Below are positions 1-8,321 of a stretch of 35,408 nt of DNA, piece by piece; position 1 is the first letter of the stretch; each line of letters starts with the position of its first letter. Origin of the DNA: an uncultured Caulobacteraceae bacterium (GTDB lineage: Bacteria > Pseudomonadota > Alphaproteobacteria > Caulobacterales > Caulobacteraceae); contig CALAEG010000374.1 in NCBI GenBank assembly GCA_937890965.1, positions 1-35,408 of the forward strand, given 5' to 3'. The notes under the pieces were generated by a model, which worked only from the letters and a program-made list of their open reading frames with translations, ran no database searches and was not told the origin of the DNA. The translations under genes and the position numbers were made by a program.

Positions 1-400
1 GCAGGCCCAGTCCCCCGACGATCAACGCGTCGGGGGGATCGAATGTCCGCGCCAGACACGGATCGATATCGTAGGTGACGTGGGAATAGGCTGGAAAGCG
101 CGCCGGGCCGCGCCGGACCGCGGTCAGGGCGGCCTTCAGGCCCTCGACGTCATAGCTCTCCGGAAACCCCTTGCGCTGGGTCAGGCCCAGGGCCTCCAGC
201 GCCGCGTTGTCCATCAGGAACCCGTCGGTGCAGACGATCTCCGCGCTCGGCCGCTCCGGCCAGGCGGCGATATCGGCGGCGAGTTCGCTGGCGAAGACGC
301 TCTTGCCCGCCGCGACGCTGCCGGTGATGGCGACGACATAGGGCCCGGCGGCCGGCTTGTGGGCGCGCAGCAGGTCACGAACGTCGGCTAAGCTTGGCAT
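1..400 (-). CDS. CoaA-like P-loop kinase (pantothenate kinase family), 3' end missing
   Basis: The gene reads leftwards from an ATG at 398-400 and runs off the left edge; about 133 residues are visible. It has a Walker A motif, GSVAAGKS (residues 27-34), then CTDGF (57-61), GFPESYD (78-84) and AYSHVTYDIDP (104-114). The order and wording match type I pantothenate kinase, which phosphorylates pantothenate in the first step of coenzyme A synthesis in the cytoplasm. Two things are odd. Escherichia coli CoaA has its Walker A near residue 95, so this protein lacks about 70 N-terminal residues. Also, the usual EGL motif after the second hydrophobic strand reads GGL here (LIVGGLGL, residues 126-133). 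It may therefore be a related small-molecule kinase rather than true CoaA. The gene is divergent from the sulfatase gene, with 131 bp between the starts. Confidence 0.72.
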   Translation of the reverse strand, partial: MPSLADVRDLLRAHKPAAGPYVVAITGSVAAGKSVFASELAADIAAWPERPSAEIVCTDGFLMDNAALEALGLTQRKGFPESYDVEGLKAALTAVRRGPARFPAYSHVTYDIDPCLARTFDPPDALIVGGLGL

Positions 401-531
401 GGACGGCGTTTCTAGCCGAAATCGCCGCTGCCTGTCGTGCCCCTCGGATTACCGGCGTCGTGGACGGACGCGAAATCCGCACGCATTCTGCCTGGGCGGC
501 GCTCCGCCGATAATTCCAAGAGGCCTTCCCC

Positions 532-2037
532 GTGCCGCCGCTGAATGTGATCTTCATCACCGCAGACCAATGGCGGGGCGATTGCCTCTCGGCCCTGGGC
601 CATCCCATGATCAAGACGCCCAATCTCGACGCCCTGGGCGCCGAGGGGGTGATGTTCACCCGCCACTACGCCAATACCGCGCCCTGTGGGCCGAGCCGCG
701 CCTCGCTGCATACCGGGCTCTATCTGCACAACCACCGTTCGCACGCCAACGGCACGCCGCTTGATGCGCGGCACACCAACTGGGCGCTGGAGGCGGCCAA
801 GCTCGGCTACGACCCGGTGCTGTTCGGCTATACCGACACCAGCACCGATCCTCGCGGCGTGGAGGCGGACGACCCCAGGCTGTTTACCTATGAGGGGCCG
901 CTGCCCGGCATCCGCACGGTCTGCGCCATGGACGGCCATCCCAAGGCCTGGACCGACTGGTTGAACGCCAAGGGCTACGAGACCCCGGCCGATCCCGGGC
1001 GCGCCTATGGCAAGCGGGCCGCGGGGCCGGACTGGGAGGATGGCGCGGCGCACCCCAGGCCCCTGGCCTATCCGGCCGAGGTCGACGACACCGCCTTCCT
1101 GGTCGGCCAGCTGATCGACTATCTGAGGACCGCGCGCGATCCCTTCGTGGCGCATCTATCGATCCTGCGCCCGCATCCGCCTTTCGTGGCGCCGGAGCCT
1201 TACAACGCTCTCTACGATCCGATGGCGGTCGCTGCATTCAAGCGCAAGGCAACGCCCGAGGCCGAAGCGCGTCAGCACCCCTGGCTGGGCTGGCGGCTGG
1301 GCCGGCGGGAGTTTCGCGCCACCGCCAATGAACGGCGCCTGCGCCGGTTGAAGGCGGTCTATTTCGGCCTGATGAGCCGGGTGGATGAGGAGATCGGTGT
1401 GCTGATGGCCTTTCTTCGACAATCGGGACTGATCGACCGTACCTTGATCATCTTCACCTCAGACCACGGGGAGGAGATGGGCGATCATTGGTTGTTGGGT
1501 AAAGGCGGCTATTTCGACGGCTCCTATCGCATCCCGCTGATCATCCGTGATCCCCGCGCCCAGGCCGCCGGCGGGCGCGGCGCCAGGGTCGAGGCCTTCA
1601 CCGAGCATGTCGACATCATGCCGACCCTGCTGGAAGCGATCGGGGCGAATGTCCCGCGCCAGTGCGATGGGGCCAGCCTCGCGCCCTTCCTCGGTGGCGC
1701 CAGCGCGCCCAAGGCCTGGCGCGGCGCGGCGCATTGGGAGTTCGACTTCGGTGACGACGCCGCCTCGGCCCCCAGCGAGCACGACCTGACGCCGGACCAG
1801 TGCGCCATGACCATCCTGCGCGGCGAGCGGTTCAAATACGTCCACTTCACCCGCCTTCCGCCGCTCTTGTTCGACCTGGCGGCGGACCCCGACGAGATGA
1901 CCGACCTGGCCGCCGATCCGGCCTATGCCGGCGACATGATGGCCGGCGCCCAGGATCTGCTCTCCTGGCGCATGGCCTCCGAGGACCGCACGCTCAGCCA
2001 CCTGCGCCTGACCGACGCCGGCGTGGTCTCCGACTAG
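532..2037 (+). CDS. Sulfatase / phosphonate monoester hydrolase-type alkaline phosphatase superfamily enzyme
   Basis: 501 residues from a GTG start; a purine-rich AAGAGG lies just upstream at about 518-523. The N-terminus has the metal-binding ITADQWRGD segment with Asp12. The signature CGPSR follows at residues 52-56, where Cys52 would be converted to formylglycine, the catalytic nucleophile of this superfamily. A second metal-binding block, TSDHGEEMGDH, contains Asp311 and His312, and HWLLGKGGYFDGSYRIPL follows it. This wording is closest to bacterial phosphonate monoester hydrolases and choline-sulfatase-like enzymes, so the substrate could be a sulfate ester, a phosphate diester or a phosphonate monoester. 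No signal peptide is visible, suggesting a cytoplasmic enzyme. Its place beside a deoxysugar catabolic region allows a role in removing sulfate from sugars, but that is only inferred. A separate formylglycine-generating enzyme is needed and is not in the window. Confidence 0.88.
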   Translation: MPPLNVIFITADQWRGDCLSALGHPMIKTPNLDALGAEGVMFTRHYANTAPCGPSRASLHTGLYLHNHRSHANGTPLDARHTNWALEAAKLGYDPVLFGYTDTSTDPRGVEADDPRLFTYEGPLPGIRTVCAMDGHPKAWTDWLNAKGYETPADPGRAYGKRAAGPDWEDGAAHPRPLAYPAEVDDTAFLVGQLIDYLRTARDPFVAHLSILRPHPPFVAPEPYNALYDPMAVAAFKRKATPEAEARQHPWLGWRLGRREFRATANERRLRRLKAVYFGLMSRVDEEIGVLMAFLRQSGLIDRTLIIFTSDHGEEMGDHWLLGKGGYFDGSYRIPLIIRDPRAQAAGGRGARVEAFTEHVDIMPTLLEAIGANVPRQCDGASLAPFLGGASAPKAWRGAAHWEFDFGDDAASAPSEHDLTPDQCAMTILRGERFKYVHFTRLPPLLFDLAADPDEMTDLAADPAYAGDMMAGAQDLLSWRMASEDRTLSHLRLTDAGVVSD

Positions 2038-2097
2038 GATCTGCGCCCACAGAATTGATGGCGCCTGTGCAGGGGATGGCGTGGCGACCGGCCGATA

Positions 2098-2120
2098 AGC
2101 GGACCCTTCGAGCGTCCGCT
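2098..2120. terminator. Weak hairpin between convergent genes
   Basis: AGCGGAC (2098-2104) and GTCCGCT (2114-2120) form a 7-bp stem with a 9-nt loop between the ends of the converging sulfatase and methyltransferase genes. There is no T-run on either strand, so termination here is only a possibility. Confidence 0.25.
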
Positions 2121-2143
2121 ACGGGTGGAGAGCGGACGTTGGC

Positions 2144-2926
2144 TTAGTCCACAACCGCCGTCCAGAGAAGGCGTCGTTGGCGAAACTCGACCGGACCGTG
2201 GCGGGACAACAGGCGTTCTATGTGCGGCCGGGCCTCCTCCCACGTCGGCGTCTCCGCCTCGAAGCGCATAAAGGTGAGGGCCCGGTAGAGTTCCTCGGGT
2301 TCGGCGAAGACCTCGGGCGCGTCGAAAACCTGACTGTCCTCCAGCTTGAGGTTCGCGCGCGCCAACGACGCTTCGATCTGGGCGGCCAAGGCAGGGCGAG
2401 CGGGGTTCGCCGGGTTCTCCGCCAGCCGCAAAGCCTCGGGCAACTCGACGTTCCAGTGCGGTTGCGGCGCAGGCAGCGGATTCAGCTGGATCAGCCTGGC
2501 CCCGGAGCGGCACACACGTCGGGCGTCCGCGATCCAGTTCGTCGGGCCGCGCCGAGAGATGATCAGATCGAGCGAGGTCTCCGCCGCCGGTATGCGCGCT
2601 GCACCGCCATTGTACTGAGGGCTCGAGTTGCAGAACACCAGTTCCACGTTGACCAGGCCTTGCTCGGAGGCCCTGCGGCGCGCGATGGAAACGAAGCTTT
2701 CGACCGCGTCGTAACCGATGAACCGCAGCGCCTTCGGCGCGAACAAGAGCATGTCGTCGCCGTGTCCGCAGCCGGCGTCCAAGACCACTTTCTGATCGGT
2801 AAGATGTCGTTCGACCGCTTGCGTGTAGGCGTCTTCGCCGTTGTTCTCCCCGAGCGTTGAGCGCCAGGGATAGAAGTATCCGCCCTGCTTCGCCGCCAGC
2901 AGCTCCAGCTGTTCGAAATAGTTCAA
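2144..2926 (-). CDS. Class I SAM-dependent methyltransferase
   Basis: 260 residues. The start is a TTG (2924-2926) preceded by a strong GGGAGG ribosome site 7 nt upstream, which fixes this unusual start codon. Motif I of class I methyltransferases is clear: VVLDAGCGHGDD at residues 47-58, which binds S-adenosylmethionine. The acidic end of the next strand follows (GYDAVESF, Asp73). A later ISRRGPTNWIADARRVCRSGARLI block fits the post-core strands. The C-terminal third (residues about 160-260) has no motif I recognise and probably holds the substrate-binding part. The substrate is unknown. The gene is alone, convergent with the sulfatase, and 174 bp separate it from the FAH-family gene upstream. 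Confidence 0.8.
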   Translation of the reverse strand: MNYFEQLELLAAKQGGYFYPWRSTLGENNGEDAYTQAVERHLTDQKVVLDAGCGHGDDMLLFAPKALRFIGYDAVESFVSIARRRASEQGLVNVELVFCNSSPQYNGGAARIPAAETSLDLIISRRGPTNWIADARRVCRSGARLIQLNPLPAPQPHWNVELPEALRLAENPANPARPALAAQIEASLARANLKLEDSQVFDAPEVFAEPEELYRALTFMRFEAETPTWEEARPHIERLLSRHGPVEFRQRRLLWTAVVD

Positions 2927-3100
2927 CCCGCAACCTCCCAGCCCGGTCTTCGTCCGGGACCGTCTCTACCCTTAATGTGAGACAGCTTGCCGCCATCCCT
3001 TAGCCGCGACGGTCATCCGCGTCCACGCGGGTTGATTTCAGTTTGGGGTCGAAAGCGGTCATGGCTTCTCGTCCGACGACAGATCTTGCGAGCAAACGCC

Positions 3101-4234
3101 CTAGGCCAGCCCCCTTGCCGCCAGCGAGCGCATCAGGGCGCGGACTCCGAAGATCCAGGGTGGGGCGGCATCGGCGGTGGTGACGCGGTTGACCATGCCG
3201 CCCAGCCTGGATGAGCGGATCAGCACCCGGTCGCCCAGCTTATGGGTGAAACCTTCACCGGGAGCGTCGCGATCCTGGGTCGGGGCGAACAGGGTGCCGA
3301 GGAAGAGCATCAGTCCGTCTGGATACTGATGGTTTTCGTTCAGGGTCTGGGCGACCAGGTCGAGCGGGTCGCGGCTGATCTTCGCCATGGAGCTTGCACC
3401 CTCCAGGTGGAAATTGTCGGCGCCCTCGACGGTGAGCGCGACCTCGGCCTCGCGGACGTCATCGAGACTGAAGCTCGCGTCGAACAACCGCACGAAGGGG
3501 CCGATAGCGCAGGAGGCGTTATTGTCCTTGGCCTTGGAGAGCAGGAGCGCGCTGCGACCTTCGAAGTCGCGCAGATTGACGTCGTTGCCCAGGCTGGCGC
3601 CGACGATCTCGCCGCGCGACGAGCAGGCCAGCACGATCTCCGGCTCGGGATTGTTCCACACCGACTTGGGATGCAGGCCGATCTGCGCGCCATAGCCCAC
3701 CGCCGACATCGGCTGGGCCTTGGTGAAGATCTCGGCGTCCGGGCCGATGCCGACCTCGAGATATTGAGACCAGAGGCCCTCGCGCTGCAGCAGCACCTTG
3801 GCCTGGGCGGCTTCGGGCGAGCCGGGTTTCAAGGAGCCGATGTCGCCGAACACGCCCTTCAACTCCTCGCGCACCTTGGCTGCGGCCGCCGGATCGCCCT
3901 TGGCGCGCTCTTCGATCACCCGCTCGACCAGGCTGGCGGCGAAGGTGACACCGGCGGCCTTGATCGCCTGCAGATCGCAGGGCGCGAGCAAATGGCCCGC
4001 GTCGATCGCGGCCTCCAGCGAACAGAGCCGCTCGCCGGCATGCGCCGCCACCCGCGCCGCCGGATCAGGCAGGTCGAAGAGGTCGCTCAAGGTCGGCGCG
4101 AGCGCCGACAGATCGAACAGTCCGTCTTCGCGGAGGACCACGGTGCGGGGTCCTGGCAGAGGACCGTCGACCCAGAGGCGGCCGACCAGTACGCCGGCAT
4201 AACGATCCTCGGGCAGGATCTCGGTGAGGCTCAT
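3101..4234 (-). CDS. Fumarylacetoacetate hydrolase-family protein, likely 2,4-diketo-3-deoxy-sugar-acid hydrolase
   Basis: 377 residues from the ATG at 4232-4234, whose ATGA overlaps the stop of the lactonase gene upstream; the frame stays open further upstream but that stretch lies over the neighbour. The C-terminal half carries an FAH-type catalytic domain: SAVGYGAQIGLHPKSVWNNP, then PEPEIVL with metal-ligand acidic residues, then GNDVNLRDFEGRSALLLSKAKDNN. FAH-family enzymes cut carbon-carbon bonds of diketo acids using a divalent metal. In the non-phosphorylated L-fucose and L-rhamnose pathways, an FAH-family hydrolase cleaves 2,4-diketo-3-deoxy-L-fuconate or the rhamnonate analogue to pyruvate and L-lactate. 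The operon partners (lactonase, FucU, sugar dehydrogenase) make that the best guess. It is the last gene of the four-gene unit. Confidence 0.83.
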   Translation of the reverse strand: MSLTEILPEDRYAGVLVGRLWVDGPLPGPRTVVLREDGLFDLSALAPTLSDLFDLPDPAARVAAHAGERLCSLEAAIDAGHLLAPCDLQAIKAAGVTFAASLVERVIEERAKGDPAAAAKVREELKGVFGDIGSLKPGSPEAAQAKVLLQREGLWSQYLEVGIGPDAEIFTKAQPMSAVGYGAQIGLHPKSVWNNPEPEIVLACSSRGEIVGASLGNDVNLRDFEGRSALLLSKAKDNNASCAIGPFVRLFDASFSLDDVREAEVALTVEGADNFHLEGASSMAKISRDPLDLVAQTLNENHQYPDGLMLFLGTLFAPTQDRDAPGEGFTHKLGDRVLIRSSRLGGMVNRVTTADAAPPWIFGVRALMRSLAARGLA

Positions 4235-5064
4235 GGGCGGTCCAATCCGTAGAAGACGCTGGCGGTCCCGCCGAAAATGGCCTCGCGTTCGGTGTCGGAC
4301 AGGTCGCCGAGCAGGGTCTCGGCCGCCGACATCCAGGCCGCGTAGCTCCCGTTCAGGTTCAGCACCGGCCAGTCTGAGCCCCACATCAGCCGGTCGGCGC
4401 CAAAAGCCTCGACCAGCACGTCGACGTAGGGCCGCAAGGTCTCGGCCGACCAGCTGGGCCCGGCCTCGGTGACCAGGCCGGACAGTTTGCAGACCAGCCG
4501 GGTCTCGGCGGCCAGCCTGCGGATGTCGCGCGCCCAATCGGCCAGTTCGCCAGCGGCGATGTCCGGCTTGGCTGCATGGTCGATGACGATGTCCAGGGCC
4601 GGGTGGCTGGCGGCGAATTCGCTTAAGATCGGCAGGTGGCGCGGCTTGACCAGGGCGTCGAAGGTCAGGCCCTCGTCGGCCATAGCCTTCAGCGCCGGCT
4701 GAATTGCGTCGCTCAGCATCCAGCGGTCATCGGGCAGGTCCTGGATCATCGGGCGCAGGCCGAGCAGCTTCGGCCGCGCCGCCAGGGCCGCGATCCGGTG
4801 GCCGGCGTCGTGCGCGTCGAAATCGACCCAGCCGACCACGCCGGCGACGAAATCCGTGGTCTCGGCAAGGCGCAGCAGGAAGTCGGTCTCGGCGTCCGTG
4901 GGCGACGCCTGCACCAGCACCGTGCGGTCGATCCCAGCTGACTTCAGCAGGGGCTCCAGGTCGGCGGGCTCATGGTCGCGATAGATCGGCGCGAACTCTG
5001 CGGTCAGCCAACCATAGTCGCCGCGCGCCAAGCGCCAGAAGTGCTGGTGGGAATCGATGCGCAT
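4231..5064 (-). CDS. COG3618 amidohydrolase, likely L-fucono-1,5-lactonase
   Basis: 277 residues. The amidohydrolase metal site opens the protein: RIDSHQHFW, with His6 and His8 as ligands. The late conserved block LMWGSDWPVL supplies the catalytic Asp. Between them lie VLVQASPTDAETDFLL and VVGWVDFDA, typical of COG3618 sugar lactonases that open fuconolactone, rhamnonolactone or related lactones to the free acid. The start overlaps nothing but lies 1 nt after the FucU stop, and the stop overlaps the next start by 4 nt, so translation of the unit is probably coupled. A lactonase next to a sugar 1-dehydrogenase and an FAH hydrolase fits the oxidative deoxysugar route. L-fuconolactone is favoured over L-rhamnonolactone because of the FucU partner. 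Confidence 0.85.
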   Translation of the reverse strand: MRIDSHQHFWRLARGDYGWLTAEFAPIYRDHEPADLEPLLKSAGIDRTVLVQASPTDAETDFLLRLAETTDFVAGVVGWVDFDAHDAGHRIAALAARPKLLGLRPMIQDLPDDRWMLSDAIQPALKAMADEGLTFDALVKPRHLPILSEFAASHPALDIVIDHAAKPDIAAGELADWARDIRRLAAETRLVCKLSGLVTEAGPSWSAETLRPYVDVLVEAFGADRLMWGSDWPVLNLNGSYAAWMSAAETLLGDLSDTEREAIFGGTASVFYGLDRP

Positions 5065-5065
5065 G

Positions 5066-5500
5066 TCAGGGGTTCGGCCGCACGACGCCTTTTTTCAGGA
5101 TCAGATTGCCGTAGAGCCGTGTCTCGCCGCTGGCCACGATGGCGAAGGCCTCGCGCGCCCGGGCATAGAAGACCTGGCGTTCCAGCGCCTCGATCGAGCC
5201 GGCGTAGTCGCCATCGGCCAGGGCGCTGGCGAAGGCGGCGGGGATCGGCGGGACCTCGCCCGGCGCATCGACCACCGCCATGCGGAAGGCCGCGGCGGGG
5301 ACGAAGTCGTCCAGCGGCATGAGGGCGGCGATCGCCCTGACCAGCCGCACCGCATCGATCCCGTCGGCGCGGACCAGCCGCCTGGCGTTGGCGGCGGCGG
5401 GAAAGTTGGCGTCGGCCACCACGATCTCGTCGCCGTGACCCATGGCGCGCAAGATTGCCAGCAGATCGGGGCCGAGGACGGGGTCTACGCCTTTGAGCAT
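5066..5500 (-). CDS. fucU: RbsD/FucU-family L-fucose mutarotase
   Basis: 144 residues, close to the 140 of Escherichia coli FucU. The N-terminus MLKGVDPVLGPDLL and the GHGDEIVVADANFPA block (catalytic His22, Asp30) are classic for the RbsD/FucU family. The C-terminal LYGNLILKKGV closes the active site in family members. The enzyme interconverts the alpha and beta anomers of L-fucose (FucU) or D-ribose (RbsD). FucU is preferred because of the neighbours and the length. Anomer supply matters when the next enzyme is a 1-dehydrogenase that takes only one pyranose form. The ATG (5498-5500) overlaps the stop of the aldo/keto reductase gene by 1 nt (TGATG). Confidence 0.88.
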   Translation of the reverse strand: MLKGVDPVLGPDLLAILRAMGHGDEIVVADANFPAAANARRLVRADGIDAVRLVRAIAALMPLDDFVPAAAFRMAVVDAPGEVPPIPAAFASALADGDYAGSIEALERQVFYARAREAFAIVASGETRLYGNLILKKGVVRPNP

Positions 5501-6546
5501 CAGTCGGTGGTCTCCGGCGTTGGCGCGTCCAGGCTCATCAGCCCGGCCGCCTTCAAATCGCGCCAGAGGGTGTCCGGGATCGGCGCGTTCAGCAAGGCGA
5601 GGTTCTGGACGACCTGATCGGGGGTCTGGCCGCCGGGGATGACCGAGACCACGGCGGGATGGCCAAGCGGGAACTGCAGCGCCGCCTGCGCCAGGGGCGT
5701 CCCGTGCCGCGCGCAGACCGCCTCGATCGCCCCTGTCAGGCGAAGAATCGGCTCGGGGGCCGGTGCGTAGTTGTATATGGCCCCGGCGAGGGGGCCGGTC
5801 GCCAGGATGCCGCTATTGTACGGGCCGCCGACCACGACGCCGATCCCGCGTGCGATGCAGGTCGGCAGCAAGGTCGCCAGCGCCTCCTGCTCCAGCAGCG
5901 TGTAACGCCCGGCAAGCAGGAAGATGTCCGGGTCGGCCAGCTCGATCAGCCGGGCGCAGGGCTCCCATTCATTGACCCCGGCGCCGATGGCCGCAACGTC
6001 GCCGGCGGCGCGCAGCTCATCCAGAGCCCGCCAGCCGCCCTGGTCGATCAGCTCGCGGGTGCGTGCTTCAGCCGCCTCGGCCGAACCGTGGGTCATGGCG
6101 TCGATGTCGTGGACATAGAGGATGTCGACGCGATCCAGGCCCAGCCGCGCCAGGCTGGCCTCGTGCGACCGCATCACCCCATCATAGGAATAGTCGTAGG
6201 CGATCCTGAAGGGCGGGACGCCGAGATAGATGCCGCTGTCCTCCTCGCCGGGCGCGCAGGACTCCAGCAGACGTCCGACCTTGGTCGATAGCAGGAAGCT
6301 GTCTCGCGCCTCGTCACGGAGCGCGCCGCCGACGCGATGTTCCGACAGGCCGTGGCCATAGAGTGGCGCAGTGTCGAAATAGCGCAGGCCCAGCGTCCAG
6401 GCCTGGCGAACGGTCGCCCGGGCTTCGGCCTCGCTGAGCACCCGGTTCATGTTGCCCAGCGGCGCGGCGCCAAAGCCGAGGGCGCTGAAGGCGAGGGTCC
6501 GACCAGCCTGGGTGGTCAGGGTGCGCATGGGCAGGCTGGCGGGCAT
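5500..6546 (-). CDS. Aldo/keto reductase, likely L-fucose (D-threo-aldose) 1-dehydrogenase
   Basis: 348 residues. The aldo/keto reductase catalytic set is intact: Asp58 and Tyr63 in YFDTAPLYGHG, Lys89 in LLSTKVGR, His146 in ILYVHDID. The NAD(P)-binding end is SVIPGGQTPDQV. The wording fits the D-threo-aldose/L-fucose 1-dehydrogenase and pyridoxal 4-dehydrogenase branch of AKRs, which oxidise the C1 of L-fucose to the lactone. It leads a tight four-gene operon (dehydrogenase, mutarotase, lactonase, FAH hydrolase), so the order of genes follows the order of reactions. A second in-frame ATG at residue 7 is possible; neither start has a strong ribosome site. The triple GATCA repeat at 6585-6609 lies about 40 bp upstream. 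Confidence 0.86.
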   Translation of the reverse strand: MPASLPMRTLTTQAGRTLAFSALGFGAAPLGNMNRVLSEAEARATVRQAWTLGLRYFDTAPLYGHGLSEHRVGGALRDEARDSFLLSTKVGRLLESCAPGEEDSGIYLGVPPFRIAYDYSYDGVMRSHEASLARLGLDRVDILYVHDIDAMTHGSAEAAEARTRELIDQGGWRALDELRAAGDVAAIGAGVNEWEPCARLIELADPDIFLLAGRYTLLEQEALATLLPTCIARGIGVVVGGPYNSGILATGPLAGAIYNYAPAPEPILRLTGAIEAVCARHGTPLAQAALQFPLGHPAVVSVIPGGQTPDQVVQNLALLNAPIPDTLWRDLKAAGLMSLDAPTPETTD

Positions 6547-6584
6547 GGCCGACTTCTAGCGGCGGGCCGATGGGGGTCAACACC

Positions 6585-6609
6585 GATCATTCGCGATCAG
6601 CCCCGATCA
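6585..6609. promoter_or_regulatory. Triple GATCA direct repeat, candidate operator (site A)
   Basis: GATCA occurs at 6585-6589, 6595-6599 and 6605-6609, an exact 10-bp period, inside the 124-bp gap between the divergent aldo/keto reductase and UxaA-family genes. The last copy ends 62 bp before the UxaA ATG. The same array occurs at 8240-8264. Repeats on one helix face suggest cooperative binding of a sugar-responsive repressor; the regulator is unknown and not in the window. Confidence 0.6.
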
Positions 6610-6670
6610 CCGCGTTGAACTTCCGCCAACCCCGGCCCACACTGGGGGGACGACCAGTGGAGACGGCGCG

Positions 6671-8197
6671 ATGTCGGACGTGGCGACCAAGACGGCGACG
6701 GTGATCCGGCTGCACCCGAACGACAATGTGGTCGTCGCCGCCGCGCGTATTCCCGCCGGCGCACTTGTGGCCAGTGAGACCGTCACCAGCCTGGAGGCCG
6801 TCCCCTTCGGTCACAAGCTCGCCACCCGCTTCATCGCCGCCGGCGAGCCGGTGCTGAAATACGGCCAGGCGATCGGCGCGGCGACGCGGGACATTCCCGC
6901 CGGCGCCCACGTGCATGTGCAGAACCTCGACGTCTCCGACCTGCGGCTGGCGGCCGAGGCGGGGACTTACACGCCGCGCAACGAACCACCGCGCCATTTC
7001 ATGGGCTTCCGCCGCGCCGACGGGCGGGTGGGGACGCGCAACTATGTCGGCGTGCTGACCTCGGTGAACTGCTCGGCCACGGTGGCGCGGCTGATCGCCG
7101 ATGCCGCGGACCGTTCCGGCCTGCTGGACGATTATCCCAATGTCGACGGCGTCATTCCGATCACCCACACCTCGGGCTGCGGCATGGCCGGCGACGGCGA
7201 GGGCTTCGACATGCTGCGCCGGACGCTTTGGGGCACGGCGGCCAATCCGAACTTCGGCGGCATGATGCTGGTCGGGCTCGGCTGCGAGGTGATCCAGACC
7301 GGCCGTTTCGCCAAGGACTATGGCCTGGCCGGCCGCGACGACTTCCAGGCCTTCACCATCCAGGATGTCGGCGGCACGCGAAAGGCGGTCGAGCAGGGAC
7401 TGGAGCGGCTGAGGGAGCTGCTGCCGCTGGCCAACGCCCACCAACGGGTCGAGGTCCCGGCCAGCGAGATCGTGCTCGGCCTGCAGTGCGGCGGTTCGGA
7501 CGGCTGGTCCGGCGTCACCTCCAACCCGGCGCTTGGCGACGCCTGCGACCGGCTGACGGCCCTGGGCGCGACGGTGATCCTGTCGGAGACCCCGGAAATC
7601 TACGGCGCCGAACACCTGCTCTATGCCCGCTCGGTGTCGCCGGAGGTCACGGCCAGGCTGCGCGCGCGGCTGGACTGGTGGGAGCGCTACACCACGATGC
7701 ACGGCGCGGAGATGAACAACAATCCCTCGCCCGGCAACAAGGCCGGCGGCCTGACCACCATCCTGGAAAAGTCGCTGGGCGCGGTGGCCAAGAGCGGATC
7801 ATCGCCGCTGGTCGACGTCATCGAATATGCCGAGCCGCTGCGCACCCGCGGCCTGGTCTTCATGGACAGTCCCGGTTTCGACCCTTGTTCGGCCACAGGC
7901 CAGGTCGCCTCCGGCGCCAATGTGATCGCCTTCACCACCGGTCGCGGCTCGGCCTTCGGCTGCAAGCCGTCGCCCTCGATCAAGCTCTCGTCCAATACCG
8001 AGATCTACGAGCGGATGAGCGAGGACATCGACATCGATTGCGGCGGCATAGCCAATGGCAAGGCGACCATCGCCGGCAAGGGCGAGGAGATCCTGGGCTA
8101 TCTGCTCGACATCGCATCCGGCCGGCAAAGCAAGAGCGAGGCCCTGGGCTATGGCGGCGCCGAGTTCGTGCCGTGGCTGATCGGCGCGGTGATGTAG
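6671..8197 (+). CDS. UxaA/altronate dehydratase-family sugar acid dehydratase
   Basis: 508 residues; a GGAGA ribosome site lies about 8 nt before the ATG. Residues about 10-95 form a SAF-type domain (RLHPNDNVVVAAARIPAG). The main dehydratase domain follows with FRRADGRVGTRNYVGV, HTSGCGM, LQCGGSDGWSGVTSNPALG, NNPSPGNKAGGLTT and CGGIANG. These are hallmarks of the UxaA/GarD family of iron-dependent altronate and galactarate dehydratases, which remove water from sugar acids to give 2-keto-3-deoxy acids. Fused SAF plus large domain is the usual single-chain form. In this neighbourhood it would supply the missing dehydratase step, converting L-fuconate or a similar acid, where characterised pathways often use an enolase-superfamily enzyme. 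D-altronate remains an alternative. It is divergent from the four-gene operon across a shared promoter gap with GATCA repeats. Confidence 0.87.
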   Translation: MSDVATKTATVIRLHPNDNVVVAAARIPAGALVASETVTSLEAVPFGHKLATRFIAAGEPVLKYGQAIGAATRDIPAGAHVHVQNLDVSDLRLAAEAGTYTPRNEPPRHFMGFRRADGRVGTRNYVGVLTSVNCSATVARLIADAADRSGLLDDYPNVDGVIPITHTSGCGMAGDGEGFDMLRRTLWGTAANPNFGGMMLVGLGCEVIQTGRFAKDYGLAGRDDFQAFTIQDVGGTRKAVEQGLERLRELLPLANAHQRVEVPASEIVLGLQCGGSDGWSGVTSNPALGDACDRLTALGATVILSETPEIYGAEHLLYARSVSPEVTARLRARLDWWERYTTMHGAEMNNNPSPGNKAGGLTTILEKSLGAVAKSGSSPLVDVIEYAEPLRTRGLVFMDSPGFDPCSATGQVASGANVIAFTTGRGSAFGCKPSPSIKLSSNTEIYERMSEDIDIDCGGIANGKATIAGKGEEILGYLLDIASGRQSKSEALGYGGAEFVPWLIGAVM

Positions 8198-8239
8198 GGG
8201 CTCCAAGGGCCCAATTGACGCTTGATTTGAGCTTCGATT

Positions 8240-8264
8240 GATCACACGAGATCAAAATCGATCA
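8240..8264. promoter_or_regulatory. Triple GATCA direct repeat, candidate operator (site B)
   Basis: GATCA at 8240-8244, 8250-8254 and 8260-8264, again an exact 10-bp period, lies between the UxaA-family stop (8197) and the GH78 ATG (8322). The last copy ends 58 bp before that ATG, close to the 62 bp seen at site A. It implies that the rhamnosidase gene has its own promoter under the same control. Confidence 0.6.
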
Positions 8265-8321
8265 TTTGTTCAAGCCGGCCAGGCGCACCGCCCCAGAGCG
8301 CGCCGCCTCGGGGGAGTTTCC

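Noticed and set aside
412-1155. 247-residue open frame antisense to the sulfatase gene
   Set aside because: No domain, composition typical of a reverse-strand shadow, and the sulfatase is well supported by its Cys-x-Pro-Ser-Arg motif.
2034-2996. 320-residue open frame overlapping the methyltransferase gene
   Set aside because: Arg-rich shadow in another frame; the methyltransferase frame has the SAM-binding motif and a strong ribosome site.
4235-4537. N-terminal extension of the FAH-family protein
   Set aside because: The extra stretch lies over the lactonase gene, is Arg/Gly-rich and the ATG at 4232-4234 with ATGA overlap is the natural start.
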